A stretch of 64,000 nucleotides of DNA. Origin: Candidatus Rokuibacteriota bacterium. Its GTDB lineage: Bacteria > Methylomirabilota > Methylomirabilia > Rokubacteriales > CSP1-6. The translations under genes and the position numbers were made by a program. Positions within the stretch are counted from its first letter, which is position 1. Each line of letters opens with the position of its first letter. The stretch is taken from the NCBI GenBank assembly GCA_003221695.1, contig QHSX01000048.1, positions 42,737-106,736 of the forward strand, read 5' to 3'. Positions 1-8,279 of the stretch are shown in pieces. The notes below the pieces were generated by a model. It saw only the letters and a list, made by a program, of their open reading frames with translations, was not told the origin of the DNA and searched no databases.

Positions 1-269
1 CCGACGATCCGCGAGTGGTGGACGGCGAGCTGGGCGGCCACCAGGTCGAGGTCCTCGTCGGTGAGCTGCGTCCAGTCGGGGTGGAAGCCGAGACACGCCC
101 AGACGGACTTGGGCGCCGCGCCCGCGGCCGCGAGCGCGTGCGCGTTCGTCTCCGCGTCGCACCCCACGGCGATCACGCCCCACACGTCGTGCGTGAGCGC
201 CGTCCGCAGCGTTTCGCGGAGATCGGCGAACGCGGGATCGTCCAGGTGACAGTGGGTGTCGATGATCAT
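1..269 (-). CDS. TatD-family metal-dependent hydrolase, 5' part only
   Basis: N-terminal 89 residues of a TatD-type nuclease/hydrolase; the rest lies beyond the window edge. The protein opens MIIDTHCHLDD, with the HxH metal-binding pair at residues 6 and 8 that starts the TIM-barrel fold. GCD (position 41) and GFHPDW (57-62) fit the family's barrel strands. The ATG at 269 is preceded by a GGGGGA stretch and lies 23 bases after the tldE stop, so it is probably the last gene of a tldD-tldE-tatD run. TatD proteins are cytosolic DNases or proofreading hydrolases. The substrate cannot be told from this fragment. Confidence 0.85.
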   Translation of the reverse strand, partial: MIIDTHCHLDDPAFADLRETLRTALTHDVWGVIAVGCDAETNAHALAAAGAAPKSVWACLGFHPDWTQLTDEDLDLVAAQLAVHHSRIV

Positions 270-292
270 CGCCGAGAGTCCCCCGTCGGTCT

Positions 293-1627
293 CTAGTTCC
301 CCGCCACCACCATCCGGCCGATCATGAGCGTCGGCGCCGCGGTCCGGTCGCGCAGCACCAGGTCCGCGCCGATTCCCTCCACCGCCTGGAACATCTCGAG
401 GAGGTTCCCTGCCACGGTGACCTCCTCGACCGGATACGTGAGTTCGCCGTTCTCGATCCACAAACCGACCGCGCCGCGCGAGTAATCGCCCGTCACGCCG
501 TTGACTCCGAACCCGATCAGCTCCGTCACGTACAGCCCACGCCGGACGGACCCGATCAGCTCCGACGGCGTCGCGCGGCCCGGCAGGAGCATCAGGTTCG
601 ACGTGGACACCGAGACGCCATTCCCGTCGCGCGCGGCGTGGTGGGTCGACGCCATCCCGAGCTTGCGGGCGCTGTAGGTGTCGAGCAGGTACGACCCGAG
701 GACGCCCTCGCGCACCAACACCGTGCGCGCGGTCGGGAGCCCTTCGCCGTCGAACGGGCGCGAGCCGAGGCCGGCGGGGATCAGCGCATCGTCGACGATC
801 GTCACCGCCGGCGCCGCGATCTTCGTCCCGAGACGGTCGAGGAGGAACGACGCGCGCCGGTAGAGGCTCGGGCCACTCGCCGCCCCGGCGAGCGAGCGCA
901 GGAGGCTCGCCGCCGTCTCCGGATCGAAGACGACCGGCACCTCGGCGGTCTTGACCTTGCGGGCGCCGAGCCGCCTGACGGCACGCGCCGCGGCCGTGCG
1001 GCCGACGGCGGCCGGATCTTCGATCCCTCCGCGCTTGCGCGCGGTCGAGTACCAGGAGTCGCGCTGCATCTGGCCGTTCCGGGTGGCGACGGGCGAGACG
1101 CTGATCCCGAAAGTCGTCGTCGTGTAGCCCCGGGCGAAGCCCTGCGAGGTGGCGTAAACGTAACGCGCGCGGCGGTCGTAGTACTCGGCGCCCTCGGAGT
1201 TGGTGATTGAGGGGTCGCTCTCGAGGGCCGCAGCCTCGCACCGCCGGGCGACCTCGATCTTCGCCTCGGGTGTCTCCTCCGGGCTCGTGTCCGCGAGGTC
1301 GAGGTCCGGCACACCCTTGATCAGGTCCGCCGGATCGGGGAGGCCGGCGTGCGGGTCGTCGGCCGTGACATTCGCGAGCGAGGTCGCCTCGTCGACGACA
1401 CGCGCGAGGGACTCGCGCGAGAGGTCCGACGTCGACGCGGCCGCGGACGCGCGGCCGGCGAAGACGCGGAGGGACAGCCGCGCGTCACGCGCGTGGGTGA
1501 CCGTCTCGAGGTCGCCGAGCCGGACGGAGGCACTGAAGGCGCTGTCTTCGACGAGGTACCCGTCCGCCTCCGTCGCGCCCTGGGCGACCGCCCTCGCGAG
1601 GACGCTGACCAGAAGGTCCATGTTCAT
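293..1627 (-). CDS. tldE: TldE/PmbA-family metalloprotease subunit
   Basis: A 444-residue member of the TldD/PmbA family, usual length about 450. TldE pairs with TldD to form a cytosolic heterodimeric protease that cleaves unfolded peptides through a narrow pore, and it matures some RiPP peptides and degrades CcdA in enterobacteria. The C-terminal half has the family blocks: DDALIPAGLGSRPFDGEG near 280-297, then SNLML, GLYVTELIG and GVNGVTGDYSRGA. No HExxxH zinc motif is present, as expected for the non-catalytic TldE partner. tldD lies 123 bases upstream on the same strand. A second in-frame ATG at codon 3 is an alternative start. Confidence 0.9.
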   Translation of the reverse strand: MNMDLLVSVLARAVAQGATEADGYLVEDSAFSASVRLGDLETVTHARDARLSLRVFAGRASAAASTSDLSRESLARVVDEATSLANVTADDPHAGLPDPADLIKGVPDLDLADTSPEETPEAKIEVARRCEAAALESDPSITNSEGAEYYDRRARYVYATSQGFARGYTTTTFGISVSPVATRNGQMQRDSWYSTARKRGGIEDPAAVGRTAAARAVRRLGARKVKTAEVPVVFDPETAASLLRSLAGAASGPSLYRRASFLLDRLGTKIAAPAVTIVDDALIPAGLGSRPFDGEGLPTARTVLVREGVLGSYLLDTYSARKLGMASTHHAARDGNGVSVSTSNLMLLPGRATPSELIGSVRRGLYVTELIGFGVNGVTGDYSRGAVGLWIENGELTYPVEEVTVAGNLLEMFQAVEGIGADLVLRDRTAAPTLMIGRMVVAGN

Positions 1628-1750
1628 TGGAACGAGGGCCCCGGGGCCGGCGCACTCCGTGGGTGGCGTGCTGTGGGCACGCGGCGGCTCCGTCCGACAA
1701 GGTGCGACCCGGCTCCGTTCCTCATGCCGCTATCCATTCCAGGGGCGGCG

Positions 1751-3199
1751 TCATACCGCGGTGCCGCCGACGGTCAAGTCGTCGATGCGGATCGTCGGGA
1801 GCCCCACACCCACCGGGACCGACTGACCCTCCTTACCGCAGGTGCCCACGCCCTCGTCGAGCTTGAGGTCGCGGCCGACGCGCGAGATGCGGCTCAGCGC
1901 CTCGGGGCCGTTGCCGATCAGCGTCGCGCCCTTGACCGGCACCGTCACGCGCCCGTCCTCGACGAGATACGCCTCGCTCGCCGAGAAGACGAACTTCCCG
2001 TTGGTGATGTCCACCTGGCCGCCGCCGAAGCTCACCGCGTAGAGCCCACGCTTGACCGACCTGATGATGTCCTCCGGGTCGTCCTCGCCCGCCGGCATGA
2101 ACGTGTTGGTCATACGGGGCATCGGGGGGTATGCGTAGGACTCCCGCCGTCCATTGCCCGTCGCGACCATCCCCATGAGGCGGGCGTTCAGGCGGTCCTG
2201 CATATACCCGACGAGGACGCCCTTTTCGATCAGCACCGTCCGCCCCGTCGGCGTCCCCTCGTCGTCGACGTTGAGCGAGCCGCGACGGTTCGGGATCGTG
2301 CCGTCGTCGATCACGGTCACGAGCTCGGAGGCCACCTTCTGGCCCATCCGGCCCGCGAACGCCGACGTTCCCTTGCGGTTGAAGTCGCCCTCGAGCCCGT
2401 GGCCGACCGCCTCGTGGAGCAGGATGCCCGGCCAGCCCGGCCCGAGCACGACGGTCATCGTGCCGGCCGGAGCGTCCACGGCACGGAGCTTGAGGACGGC
2501 CTGGCGCGCCGCCTCCCGCGCGAACCGGCGCCAGCGCTCGTCCTCGAGAAAGAAGTCGAACGCGACGCGGCCGCCACCGCCGTAGGTGCCGATCTCGCGT
2601 CGGCCGCGCTCCTCGGCGATCGCGGTCACGTTGAGTCGCGTCAGCGGCCGGACGTCGCCGACCGTCCAGCCCGAGGCCGTCGCGATCAGCGTCACGACCT
2701 CCTCGCCCGTGAGCGACGCGATCACCTGCGTGACGCGCGGATCGGCGGCCCGTACCGCGCCGTCCACCTTTCGCAGGAGCTCGAGCTTCTTCGCGAGGTC
2801 GGTCTCGAACGGCGGCTCCGCAAGCGTGTAGAGGTCGTGCGGCCGGCCGCGAGACGGAACGGCGACGACGCCCGAGGTGGACGCGCGATCGGCGATCGCG
2901 CGCGCCTGGCGCGCCGCCTCCTCCAGATTCTGGAGCGAGATGTCATCGGTGTGGGCGTAGCCGGTGCGCGTTCCGGAAAGGGCCCGGACCCCCGCCCCTT
3001 GACTCACGTGGCGGGAGGCTTTTTTCACTGCTCCATCCTCGAGTTGGAGCTCTTCGTTCACACGGTACTCGAGGTAGACATCGGCGTCGTCAGCGCGTGC
3101 GAGCAGGTTTCCGCCGAGGACACGCGCGAGGAGGCTTTCCGTGAGGTTGAAGCGGTCGGCGAAGAAGCTCTCGGGGCGCGTGCGTGCAAGCTCAGTCAT
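1751..3199 (-). CDS. tldD: TldD metalloprotease, catalytic subunit
   Basis: A 482-residue TldD homologue of full length. The zinc site HEAVGH (HExxxH) is near residue 262, followed by GLEGDFNRKGTSAF, the family signature. The C-terminal block GGGQVDITNGKFVFSASEAY near 395-415 holds the glycine-rich segment shared with TldE. With the downstream tldE it should form the TldD-TldE protease in the cytosol. The ATG at 3199 leads into a normal N-terminus (MTELARTRP). A weak promoter and a 10-base direct repeat lie upstream. Confidence 0.92.
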   Translation of the reverse strand: MTELARTRPESFFADRFNLTESLLARVLGGNLLARADDADVYLEYRVNEELQLEDGAVKKASRHVSQGAGVRALSGTRTGYAHTDDISLQNLEEAARQARAIADRASTSGVVAVPSRGRPHDLYTLAEPPFETDLAKKLELLRKVDGAVRAADPRVTQVIASLTGEEVVTLIATASGWTVGDVRPLTRLNVTAIAEERGRREIGTYGGGGRVAFDFFLEDERWRRFAREAARQAVLKLRAVDAPAGTMTVVLGPGWPGILLHEAVGHGLEGDFNRKGTSAFAGRMGQKVASELVTVIDDGTIPNRRGSLNVDDEGTPTGRTVLIEKGVLVGYMQDRLNARLMGMVATGNGRRESYAYPPMPRMTNTFMPAGEDDPEDIIRSVKRGLYAVSFGGGQVDITNGKFVFSASEAYLVEDGRVTVPVKGATLIGNGPEALSRISRVGRDLKLDEGVGTCGKEGQSVPVGVGLPTIRIDDLTVGGTAV

Positions 3200-3237
3200 T
3201 CGTCACTCGGCTCCGTCGGCAGTTAGAGAGGGCTCCA

Positions 3238-3266
3238 ATCCTATCGTGGGCGTGCGCCTACCCCAA
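3238..3266 (-). promoter_or_regulatory. possible sigma-70-type promoter before tldD
   Basis: On the minus strand TTGGGG (3266-3261) is separated by exactly 17 bases from TAGGAT (3243-3238). Predicted transcription would start near 3231, about 30 bases before the tldD ATG. Both boxes deviate from consensus, so this is tentative. Confidence 0.3.
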
Positions 3267-3275
3267 GCTTTTCCG

Positions 3276-3295
3276 CTGTCTCAATCTGTCTCAAT
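3276..3295. repeat. 10-bp perfect tandem duplication upstream of tldD
   Basis: CTGTCTCAAT occurs twice back to back (3276-3285 and 3286-3295) in the 115-base gap between tldD and the next gene. It lies just upstream of the possible tldD promoter, so it could be a binding site with one-turn spacing or a chance slippage product. Confidence 0.5.
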
Positions 3296-3314
3296 TGTAT
3301 CCAACGCGTCCACC

Positions 3315-4118
3315 CTAGCGGCGGGCCTGAAATCCCTGGATTATCTCGTGGATTCGTCTGAGACCGACCATCAGCGATGGTCCCGGCGACAGGATGTCGG
3401 CGCCCTCGATCGCGTGGATCTCGCCCGCCTTCACCGCCGTGATCCGCTCCCAGCCCGCGCGGCCCGCGATGGAGCCCGTGTCGACGGGCTTGCCACACCA
3501 CGACGCCAGGATGATCTCGGGATCCCGCTCGATCACCGCCTCCGGCGAGACGATCCGGCCCTGGGCCCCCGGCTCCGCGCGGAGCGCGGAAAAGACGTCG
3601 CGGCCACCGGCGATCTCGATCAGCTCGGAGACCCAGCGGATGCCCGCGATGAGCGGGTCGTGCCACTCCTCGAAGTAGACGCGCGGGCGGTCGGGCCACA
3701 CCGACGAGTACTCGCGGATCTGGTTCACTTCGTCACGCATGTCCTGGATCAGGGCACGCGCCCCGGCCTCGCAGCCGAGCGTGCCGCCGATGAGGAGCAC
3801 GGCGCGCAGCACGTCGTCGACGGAGCGCGGGTTCGTGCAGAGCACCGTGATCCCGCTGCCGATCAGGTCGCGGACCACATCCTTCTGGAGGTCGGAGAAC
3901 GCGAGCACCAGATCGGGCTCGAGCGCCAGGATCTTGTCGAGCCTGAACGTGGTGAAGCCCCCGACAGGTACCTTCTCACGCACGGCCTCCGGCCGGCGCG
4001 CCGTGCCCGGGACGCCGACCACCCGGTCGCCGGCGCCCACGAGGTAGGCGATCTCCGCGGTGTCGGCCGTGAGGCAGACGATCCGCTGGGGGAACGCGAT
4101 CGACGTCCTGCCGTACAC
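3315..4118 (-). CDS. corrinoid-type periplasmic-binding fold protein (BtuF-like) without signal peptide
   Basis: 267 residues with the class III substrate-binding fold used for cobalamin and iron chelates. Recognisable parts are PQRIVCLTADTAEIAYLVGAGDRVVG at the N-terminus (the BtuF opening, split here by position only), DKILALEPDLVLAFSD near 65-80, and EEWHDPLIAGIRW near 150. The GTG at 4118 sits 5 bases after the M20 amidohydrolase stop with GAGGG ahead of it. A longer reading frame continues upstream but only antisense-like sequence is encoded there. No secretion signal or lipobox is visible, and no permease or ATPase lies nearby, so transport is unproven. It may be a cytosolic or orphan cobalamin-binding protein. 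Confidence 0.75.
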   Translation of the reverse strand: MYGRTSIAFPQRIVCLTADTAEIAYLVGAGDRVVGVPGTARRPEAVREKVPVGGFTTFRLDKILALEPDLVLAFSDLQKDVVRDLIGSGITVLCTNPRSVDDVLRAVLLIGGTLGCEAGARALIQDMRDEVNQIREYSSVWPDRPRVYFEEWHDPLIAGIRWVSELIEIAGGRDVFSALRAEPGAQGRIVSPEAVIERDPEIILASWCGKPVDTGSIAGRAGWERITAVKAGEIHAIEGADILSPGPSLMVGLRRIHEIIQGFQARR

Positions 4119-4123
4119 GGAGG

Positions 4124-5452
4124 CTAGCCCTCGTACGTCTCGCGCTTCGCGAGGCCGCGCTGGAACGCGAGGTACTGCTGGCGCGTCATGGGCGGCGTGG
4201 CCCGGGCCAGGACCTCGCGCGCACCGGTCGCGCCCTCCCAGAGGAGGTCCACCGCCATCGCCGCGAGCGCCTTCGCGGGGACGAGGTACGCGAGCGGCTT
4301 GTCGACGATCGCGTAGTCCGCCCCGTGACCGGTGCCGCGGGCGCCGCCGACGTACGGATGGAGGACGGGCATCACCATGGAGAGGTCGCCCATGTCGGTG
4401 GAACCCGTCCGGTGGCCGATCTGGCGATAGTGCTCCTCGCCGACGAGGGCCGTCGCGTTCTCTTTGAACGCGCGCGCCATGGTCGCGTCGCACGTCATCG
4501 GCATGTAGCCGGGGAGCGTCTCGATCTCGACCGTGGCGCCGAGCGCCAGCGCACCGGCGCGGAGCGCGCGGTCCACCTTCCGGTTGGCGTCCTGGATCGC
4601 CTCGACGGTCTTGCCACGCACGTACGTTTCGATCCGCACCTCACCCGGGATCACGTTCACCTGCGAGCCCCCGTGGGTGATGATAGGGTGCACGCGGATC
4701 GTGTCCTCGTCCCTGAAGGTCTCGCGGATCGCGTTGATCGCCGCGAGACCGATCTGGGCCGCGTAGAGCGCGTTGATCCCGAGATGCGGTGCGCCGCCCG
4801 CGTGAGCGGCGCGCCCGAGATAGCGCACGGTCTTCACGATGCAGCCGTTGTTGGACCCGGGCACCCCGGCCTTGCCGTCCTCCGGCCGCGAGGTCGCGTG
4901 GATCATCATCGCGAGGTCGACGTCGTCGAAGTGGCCGAGCCGCAAGAGCTCGGGCTTGCCGCCGAGGAACTCCAGCTTCCCCGCACGCGCCTGGTTCACC
5001 CGCCATTCGATGTCGCCGTACTCCTCCGCCGGAACGGCGAAGAAGGCGACGCGCCCGGCGAGCCGATCGAGCGCCCCGGCGTTGATGAGCCCCATCGCCG
5101 CCCCCAGCATCGCCGCGATCTGGGCGTTGTGGCCGCAGGCGTGCGCGGCGCCTGTCTGGGGATCACTCTCGGGGTGCCCCGCCACGACCAGCGCGTCCAG
5201 CTCGCCGAGCACTGCGAAGGTCGGCCCGGAGCCCGCCCGCCCCTCCGCGTCGGCGCGGACGCCCGTTAGCGCGAGCCCCGCGCGCGGCGCCAGGCCGAGC
5301 GTCTTGAACGTCTCCTCGACGAGCCGCGCCGTCTTGACCTCTTTGAAGCCGAGCTCGGGGTGACGCCGGATCTGCTCCCCGAGCCCGATGATCTCCGTGC
5401 CACGCCGGTCGATCGCCTCCCACACCCGCCGCTTCAGCTCGTCTTTCGTCAT
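4124..5452 (-). CDS. M20-family amidohydrolase (AbgB/aminobenzoyl-glutamate hydrolase type)
   Basis: 442 residues, typical for peptidase family M20D. Metal-ligand blocks are AHACGHNAQIAAMLGA near 104-119, PAEEYGD near 140, and a C-terminal MPVLHPYVGGARGTGHG with its histidines. Such enzymes hydrolyse N-acyl or amide bonds of small molecules, for example p-aminobenzoyl-glutamate, in the cytosol using two zinc ions. The gene is followed 5 bases later by the BtuF-like gene, so they are probably co-transcribed. The ATG at 5452 is preceded by a dispersed repeat that also carries a six-codon leader reading frame overlapping this start. The exact substrate is unknown. Confidence 0.88.
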   Translation of the reverse strand: MTKDELKRRVWEAIDRRGTEIIGLGEQIRRHPELGFKEVKTARLVEETFKTLGLAPRAGLALTGVRADAEGRAGSGPTFAVLGELDALVVAGHPESDPQTGAAHACGHNAQIAAMLGAAMGLINAGALDRLAGRVAFFAVPAEEYGDIEWRVNQARAGKLEFLGGKPELLRLGHFDDVDLAMMIHATSRPEDGKAGVPGSNNGCIVKTVRYLGRAAHAGGAPHLGINALYAAQIGLAAINAIRETFRDEDTIRVHPIITHGGSQVNVIPGEVRIETYVRGKTVEAIQDANRKVDRALRAGALALGATVEIETLPGYMPMTCDATMARAFKENATALVGEEHYRQIGHRTGSTDMGDLSMVMPVLHPYVGGARGTGHGADYAIVDKPLAYLVPAKALAAMAVDLLWEGATGAREVLARATPPMTRQQYLAFQRGLAKRETYEG

Positions 5453-5469
5453 CGACGTTCCCCGTTCAT
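5449..5469 (-). CDS. possible six-codon leader peptide coupled to the M20 gene
   Basis: The reading frame MNGERR has its ATG at 5469 and its TGA at 5451-5449, overlapping the amidohydrolase start as ATGA. Ahead of it GAGG (5480-5477) sits 7 bases from the ATG, an ideal Shine-Dalgarno distance, while the amidohydrolase start itself has none as good. Translation of the leader could deliver ribosomes to the main gene by coupling. The SD and ATG belong to the dispersed repeat. Confidence 0.35.
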   Translation of the reverse strand: MNGERR

Positions 5470-5568
5470 AGGCTCGCCTCGCACGGCGGGGCCCCGATCA
5501 CAGACTCGCCTCGCCTTCGGCCGCGGCTCGCAATGCGGCCCCACGACATGCTGCGGCTCGCACGGCCA
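5470..5568 (-). repeat. dispersed 'GAGGCGAG' repeat, locus 1
   Basis: Three modules shared with the arrays at 13790-13979 and 58450-58505: 5471-5494 (minus strand GGGGCCCCGCCGTGCGAGG), 5499-5532 (CGAAGGCGAGGCGAGTCTGTG) read minus in parts, and 5535-5568. Read on the minus strand the element ends GAGGCGAGCCTATGAA, in the same orientation as the amidohydrolase it precedes. The rest of the gap up to 5643 shows nothing else recognisable apart from a CATACT box. Confidence 0.7.
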
Positions 5569-5629
5569 CTCTTCCGCACCGTCTCGAAGGCCGCTCGACA
5601 TTCTACTGCCACGCGACCGCCTGCGCCGG

Positions 5630-5635
5630 CATACT
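5630..5635 (+). promoter_or_regulatory. possible -10 box for a leaderless transcript
   Basis: CATACT lies 8 bases before the ATG at 5644. There is no convincing Shine-Dalgarno other than a run of G, so transcription may begin at or next to the start codon. No clear -35 box is seen. Confidence 0.3.
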
Positions 5636-5643
5636 GGGGGGCC

Positions 5644-6516
5644 ATGGACTACCACCACGTGATGGAAGCCGCCGGCGTCGTGGTCTTCGGCCTGGTCTTT
5701 TACTCGTACACCTTCCGGTGGTTCCGCCCAAAGGGGCGGTTCGACCGGCGATGGCGGCCCGTCATCACCGGCCTGGCGTTCGGCGTCCTGGCCCTTGTGC
5801 TCATGATCGCCCGCATCCGGGTCCACGAGGATTTGTTCATCGACGCGCGTGTCGTGCCCATCGCGCTCATCACGCTCATCGAGGGCTGGTGGGCCGGGCT
5901 CCTCGCCGCGATCGTGGCTTCCGCCTACCGCGGCTGGCTGGGCGGGACAGGCGCGGTGGCTGGCGTCGCCGGGATCCTGGTCACCGTGGCGGCGGCCGCG
6001 CTGGTGCGCGGGTGGGCACAGCGCGCGGGCCGCCTGCGCGCCTATCACGCGCTCGTGCTGAGCGGCGCCGTGTTCGTCGTCACCTTCCTCTCGTTCCTCC
6101 TCCTGGGATCGCGCGGGCTCACGCTCTTCGAGCCACTCGCGCTGCCGTTCCTGGTGATGTGCGTCGTCGGGCTCGTCTTCGGCGCGTTCCTGTTCCGCGA
6201 TATCGTCGAGAGCCAGACCGCGGAGAGCGCGCGCCGCGACGCCGCCGAGCTCCGCGCCGTCACCTCGCTCGCCCGGGCGGCGGCGCACGAGATCAACAAC
6301 CCCCTCATGATCGTCACGGGCGGGCTCGCCATCCTCGCCAAGCGCCTGACGCCCGACAGCGAGGAGGCCCAGTGGGCGGAGCGCGCGAGGGGGGGCGCGG
6401 AACGGATCCGGGAGATCGTGGCCCGCATGAACGAGATCACCCAGGTGCGCGAGGCGCCGGAGCAGGGCCAGCTTCCGCCGATGCTCGACATCCGGAAGTC
6501 GAGCGAGCCGCGCTGA
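5644..6516 (+). CDS. membrane sensor with 5TM-LytS-type domain and HisKA box, lacking the ATPase domain
   Basis: 290 residues. About six hydrophobic segments fill residues 5-200. The stretch DLFIDARVVPIALITLIEG with AYRGWLGGTGAVAGVAG resembles the LytS/YhcK-type 5TM receptor domain. A short linker leads to a phospho-acceptor helix, AAAHEINNPLMIVTGG, with His215. The protein ends about 75 residues later, at KSSEPR, with no N, G1, F or G2 boxes, so there is no HATPase domain. It cannot autophosphorylate alone. It may be phosphorylated in trans, act as a dimerising sensor, or be a truncated kinase. The stop is followed by a convergent thiO gene 31 bases away. Confidence 0.8.
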   Translation: MDYHHVMEAAGVVVFGLVFYSYTFRWFRPKGRFDRRWRPVITGLAFGVLALVLMIARIRVHEDLFIDARVVPIALITLIEGWWAGLLAAIVASAYRGWLGGTGAVAGVAGILVTVAAAALVRGWAQRAGRLRAYHALVLSGAVFVVTFLSFLLLGSRGLTLFEPLALPFLVMCVVGLVFGAFLFRDIVESQTAESARRDAAELRAVTSLARAAAHEINNPLMIVTGGLAILAKRLTPDSEEAQWAERARGGAERIREIVARMNEITQVREAPEQGQLPPMLDIRKSSEPR

Positions 6517-6547
6517 ACAGTCGGAGGCTCCCTCCGACACGCCGGGC

Positions 6548-7654
6548 TCAGTGAGCGGTGGCGAACCGGTCGGGCAAGAAGTCCCGCACGTCCATGTTCG
6601 GCTTGCCCCCGGTGATCCACGCCGTCATGAGCCGCGCGGTGATCGGCGCCAGCAGGATGCCGTTCCTGAAGTGCGCGGTGGCGACCCAGAGCCCGTCGAC
6701 GCCGGGCCACGGCCCGAGCACCGGAAAGCCGTCGGGCACCCACGGGCGGAAGCCGTACCACGTGCGGGTGATGGCGAGGTCGCCGAGCGCAGGCACGAGC
6801 TCGAGCGCGGCGCGGAGGAGGCCGGCGATCGCGCCGGCCGTGACGGCGCCCTCGAAGCCGACGCGCTCGACCGTCGCGCCGACGAGGAGCTCGCCCGAGG
6901 GGCGCGGGACCAGGTAGACGTCCTCGGCGTGCACAACGTGGTGCAACACGGGCGGCACGTGGGTCAGCGCGAACATCTGGCCGCGCTTGGGCTCGACGGG
7001 CAACCGCCCCCCGAACGACCCGACCAGCTGCCCCGTCCACGCCCCGGCCGCGAGCAGCACCACGTCACCGTCCACGCGCTCACCGTCGGCGACGACGCCG
7101 CGCGCCCGTCCGGCCTCGACGACGACGCGCGAGACCGACAGACCAGAGCGGAGGAGCACGCCCGCGGCGACCGCGGCCCGGGCGTAGGCGGCGACGAGGC
7201 GCTGGTTATTGACCCAGTGATCGCCCCGCACGAACAGCGCGCCACGCACGTTCGTGGCGAGCGCGGGCTCGCGGTCGCGCACCTCCCTCGCGTCCCACGC
7301 CGCGATGCCGAACTCCTCGCCCGGGTGGCGCGCGGCCCGCGCCTCCGCGCGACGGATCTCCTCCGCCGTGAAGAGCGGGTAGATCGTGCCACGGGTGACG
7401 TGCTCGACGTCGATGCCGGTCCGCTCGCGTAGGTCCTTCGCCACCTGCGGAAAGAGGCGCCAGCTCGCGATCGCGAGCGTCTCGAACGACGACCGCGCCG
7501 TCTCGCCGAGAGGCACCAGCATCCCGGCGGCCGCACCTGACGCCTCCGCACCCGGCGTCGCGCGTTCGAGCAGCGTGACCGCGCAGCCCGTCCTCGCGAG
7601 CTCGTACGCCGTCGCGCAGCCGATGATCCCGCCGCCGACGACGACGATCTTCAC
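6548..7654 (-). CDS. thiO: glycine oxidase ThiO (FAD-dependent)
   Basis: 368 residues of the D-amino-acid/glycine oxidase family. The N-terminus VKIVVVGGGIIGCATAYELA is the FAD Rossmann GxGxxG, ending in LLERA with the ribose-binding acid. GGRLPVEPKRGQMFALTH near 215-232 and WYGFRPWVPDGFPVLGPWPG near 303-322 are ThiO blocks, and HFRNGILLAPIT near 335-346 closes the FAD site. ThiO makes dehydroglycine from glycine for the thiazole ring of thiamine, the aerobic alternative to ThiH. The GTG at 7654 lies 2 bases after the thiE stop; the frame is open further upstream but only in sequence that codes for ThiE. Last gene of the riboswitch-controlled thi operon. Confidence 0.92.
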   Translation of the reverse strand: MKIVVVGGGIIGCATAYELARTGCAVTLLERATPGAEASGAAAGMLVPLGETARSSFETLAIASWRLFPQVAKDLRERTGIDVEHVTRGTIYPLFTAEEIRRAEARAARHPGEEFGIAAWDAREVRDREPALATNVRGALFVRGDHWVNNQRLVAAYARAAVAAGVLLRSGLSVSRVVVEAGRARGVVADGERVDGDVVLLAAGAWTGQLVGSFGGRLPVEPKRGQMFALTHVPPVLHHVVHAEDVYLVPRPSGELLVGATVERVGFEGAVTAGAIAGLLRAALELVPALGDLAITRTWYGFRPWVPDGFPVLGPWPGVDGLWVATAHFRNGILLAPITARLMTAWITGGKPNMDVRDFLPDRFATAH

Positions 7655-7655
7655 T

Positions 7656-8279
7656 TCACGACGCCGCCAGCGCCTCCAGGAACCGCCGGGTCGCGTCGGC
7701 CGGCGAGTCCGCGGCGAGAATGGACGACACGACGGCGACGCCGCGCGCCCCGGCCGCGCGCACGTCACGCACGCGTGCGGGTGTGATCCCGCCGATCGCG
7801 ACGACCGGCAAGCGGACGGCGGCCGCGACGCGCGCGAGCTTGTCGAGCCCCTGCGGCGGGCCATACATCCGCTTCGACGGGGTGTCGTAGACCGGGCCGA
7901 AGACGAGCCAGTCGGCCCCCTCGAGCTCCGCCTGGAGCGCGTCGGGGAGCGAGTGGACCGAGGCCCCGACGCGGAGCCGCTTGTCGGCGATCGCGCGGAT
8001 GTCCTCGACGGTCAGGGACGTCGAGGTGCGCTGCACGCCGTCGGCGCCGACCGCCAGCGCCACGTCCACGCGGTCGTTCACGATCAGGAGCGCCCGGGTG
8101 TCGCGCGTGAGGCCGCGGATGCGGCGGCACAGAAAGGCCAGCTCCGCGGCGCCCAGATCCTTCTCCCGTACGTGCACGGCCGGCAGCCCGGCCGCGAGAG
8201 AGTCACCCACGACACTCACGAGCTCCCGGCCCCGCGTCTGGGTGCGGTCGGTGACGAGGGTGAGCCTCAGCTCGTCCAA
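7656..8279 (-). CDS. thiE: thiamine-phosphate synthase ThiE
   Basis: 207 residues, normal for ThiE, which joins the thiazole and pyrimidine phosphates to thiamine phosphate. Blocks seen: LTLVTDRT at the N-terminus, VHVREKDL near 42 (pyrophosphate contacts), [20 protein letters not shown] near 70-90, [12 protein letters not shown] near 128 and [11 protein letters not shown] near 160 (phosphate loop). The first usable initiator is TTG at 8279, overlapping thiG by 13 bases; upstream codons in this frame contain no ATG or GTG nearby. The TTG start and overlap suggest translational coupling to thiG. Confidence 0.9.
   Translation of the reverse strand: MDELRLTLVTDRTQTRGRELVSVVGDSLAAGLPAVHVREKDLGAAELAFLCRRIRGLTRDTRALLIVNDRVDVALAVGADGVQRTSTSLTVEDIRAIADKRLRVGASVHSLPDALQAELEGADWLVFGPVYDTPSKRMYGPPQGLDKLARVAAAVRLPVVAIGGITPARVRDVRAAGARGVAVVSSILAADSPADATRRFLEALAAS

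Noticed and set aside
1628..1750. A gene or regulatory site in the gap between tldD and tldE
   Set aside because: No start with a ribosome site and no convincing hairpin or promoter. I see nothing specific in these 123 bases.
1349..3226. Long plus-strand open frame opposite tldD and tldE (625 codons)
   Set aside because: High GC keeps antisense frames open. The translation is arginine-rich with no domain, and the minus-strand genes are clear.
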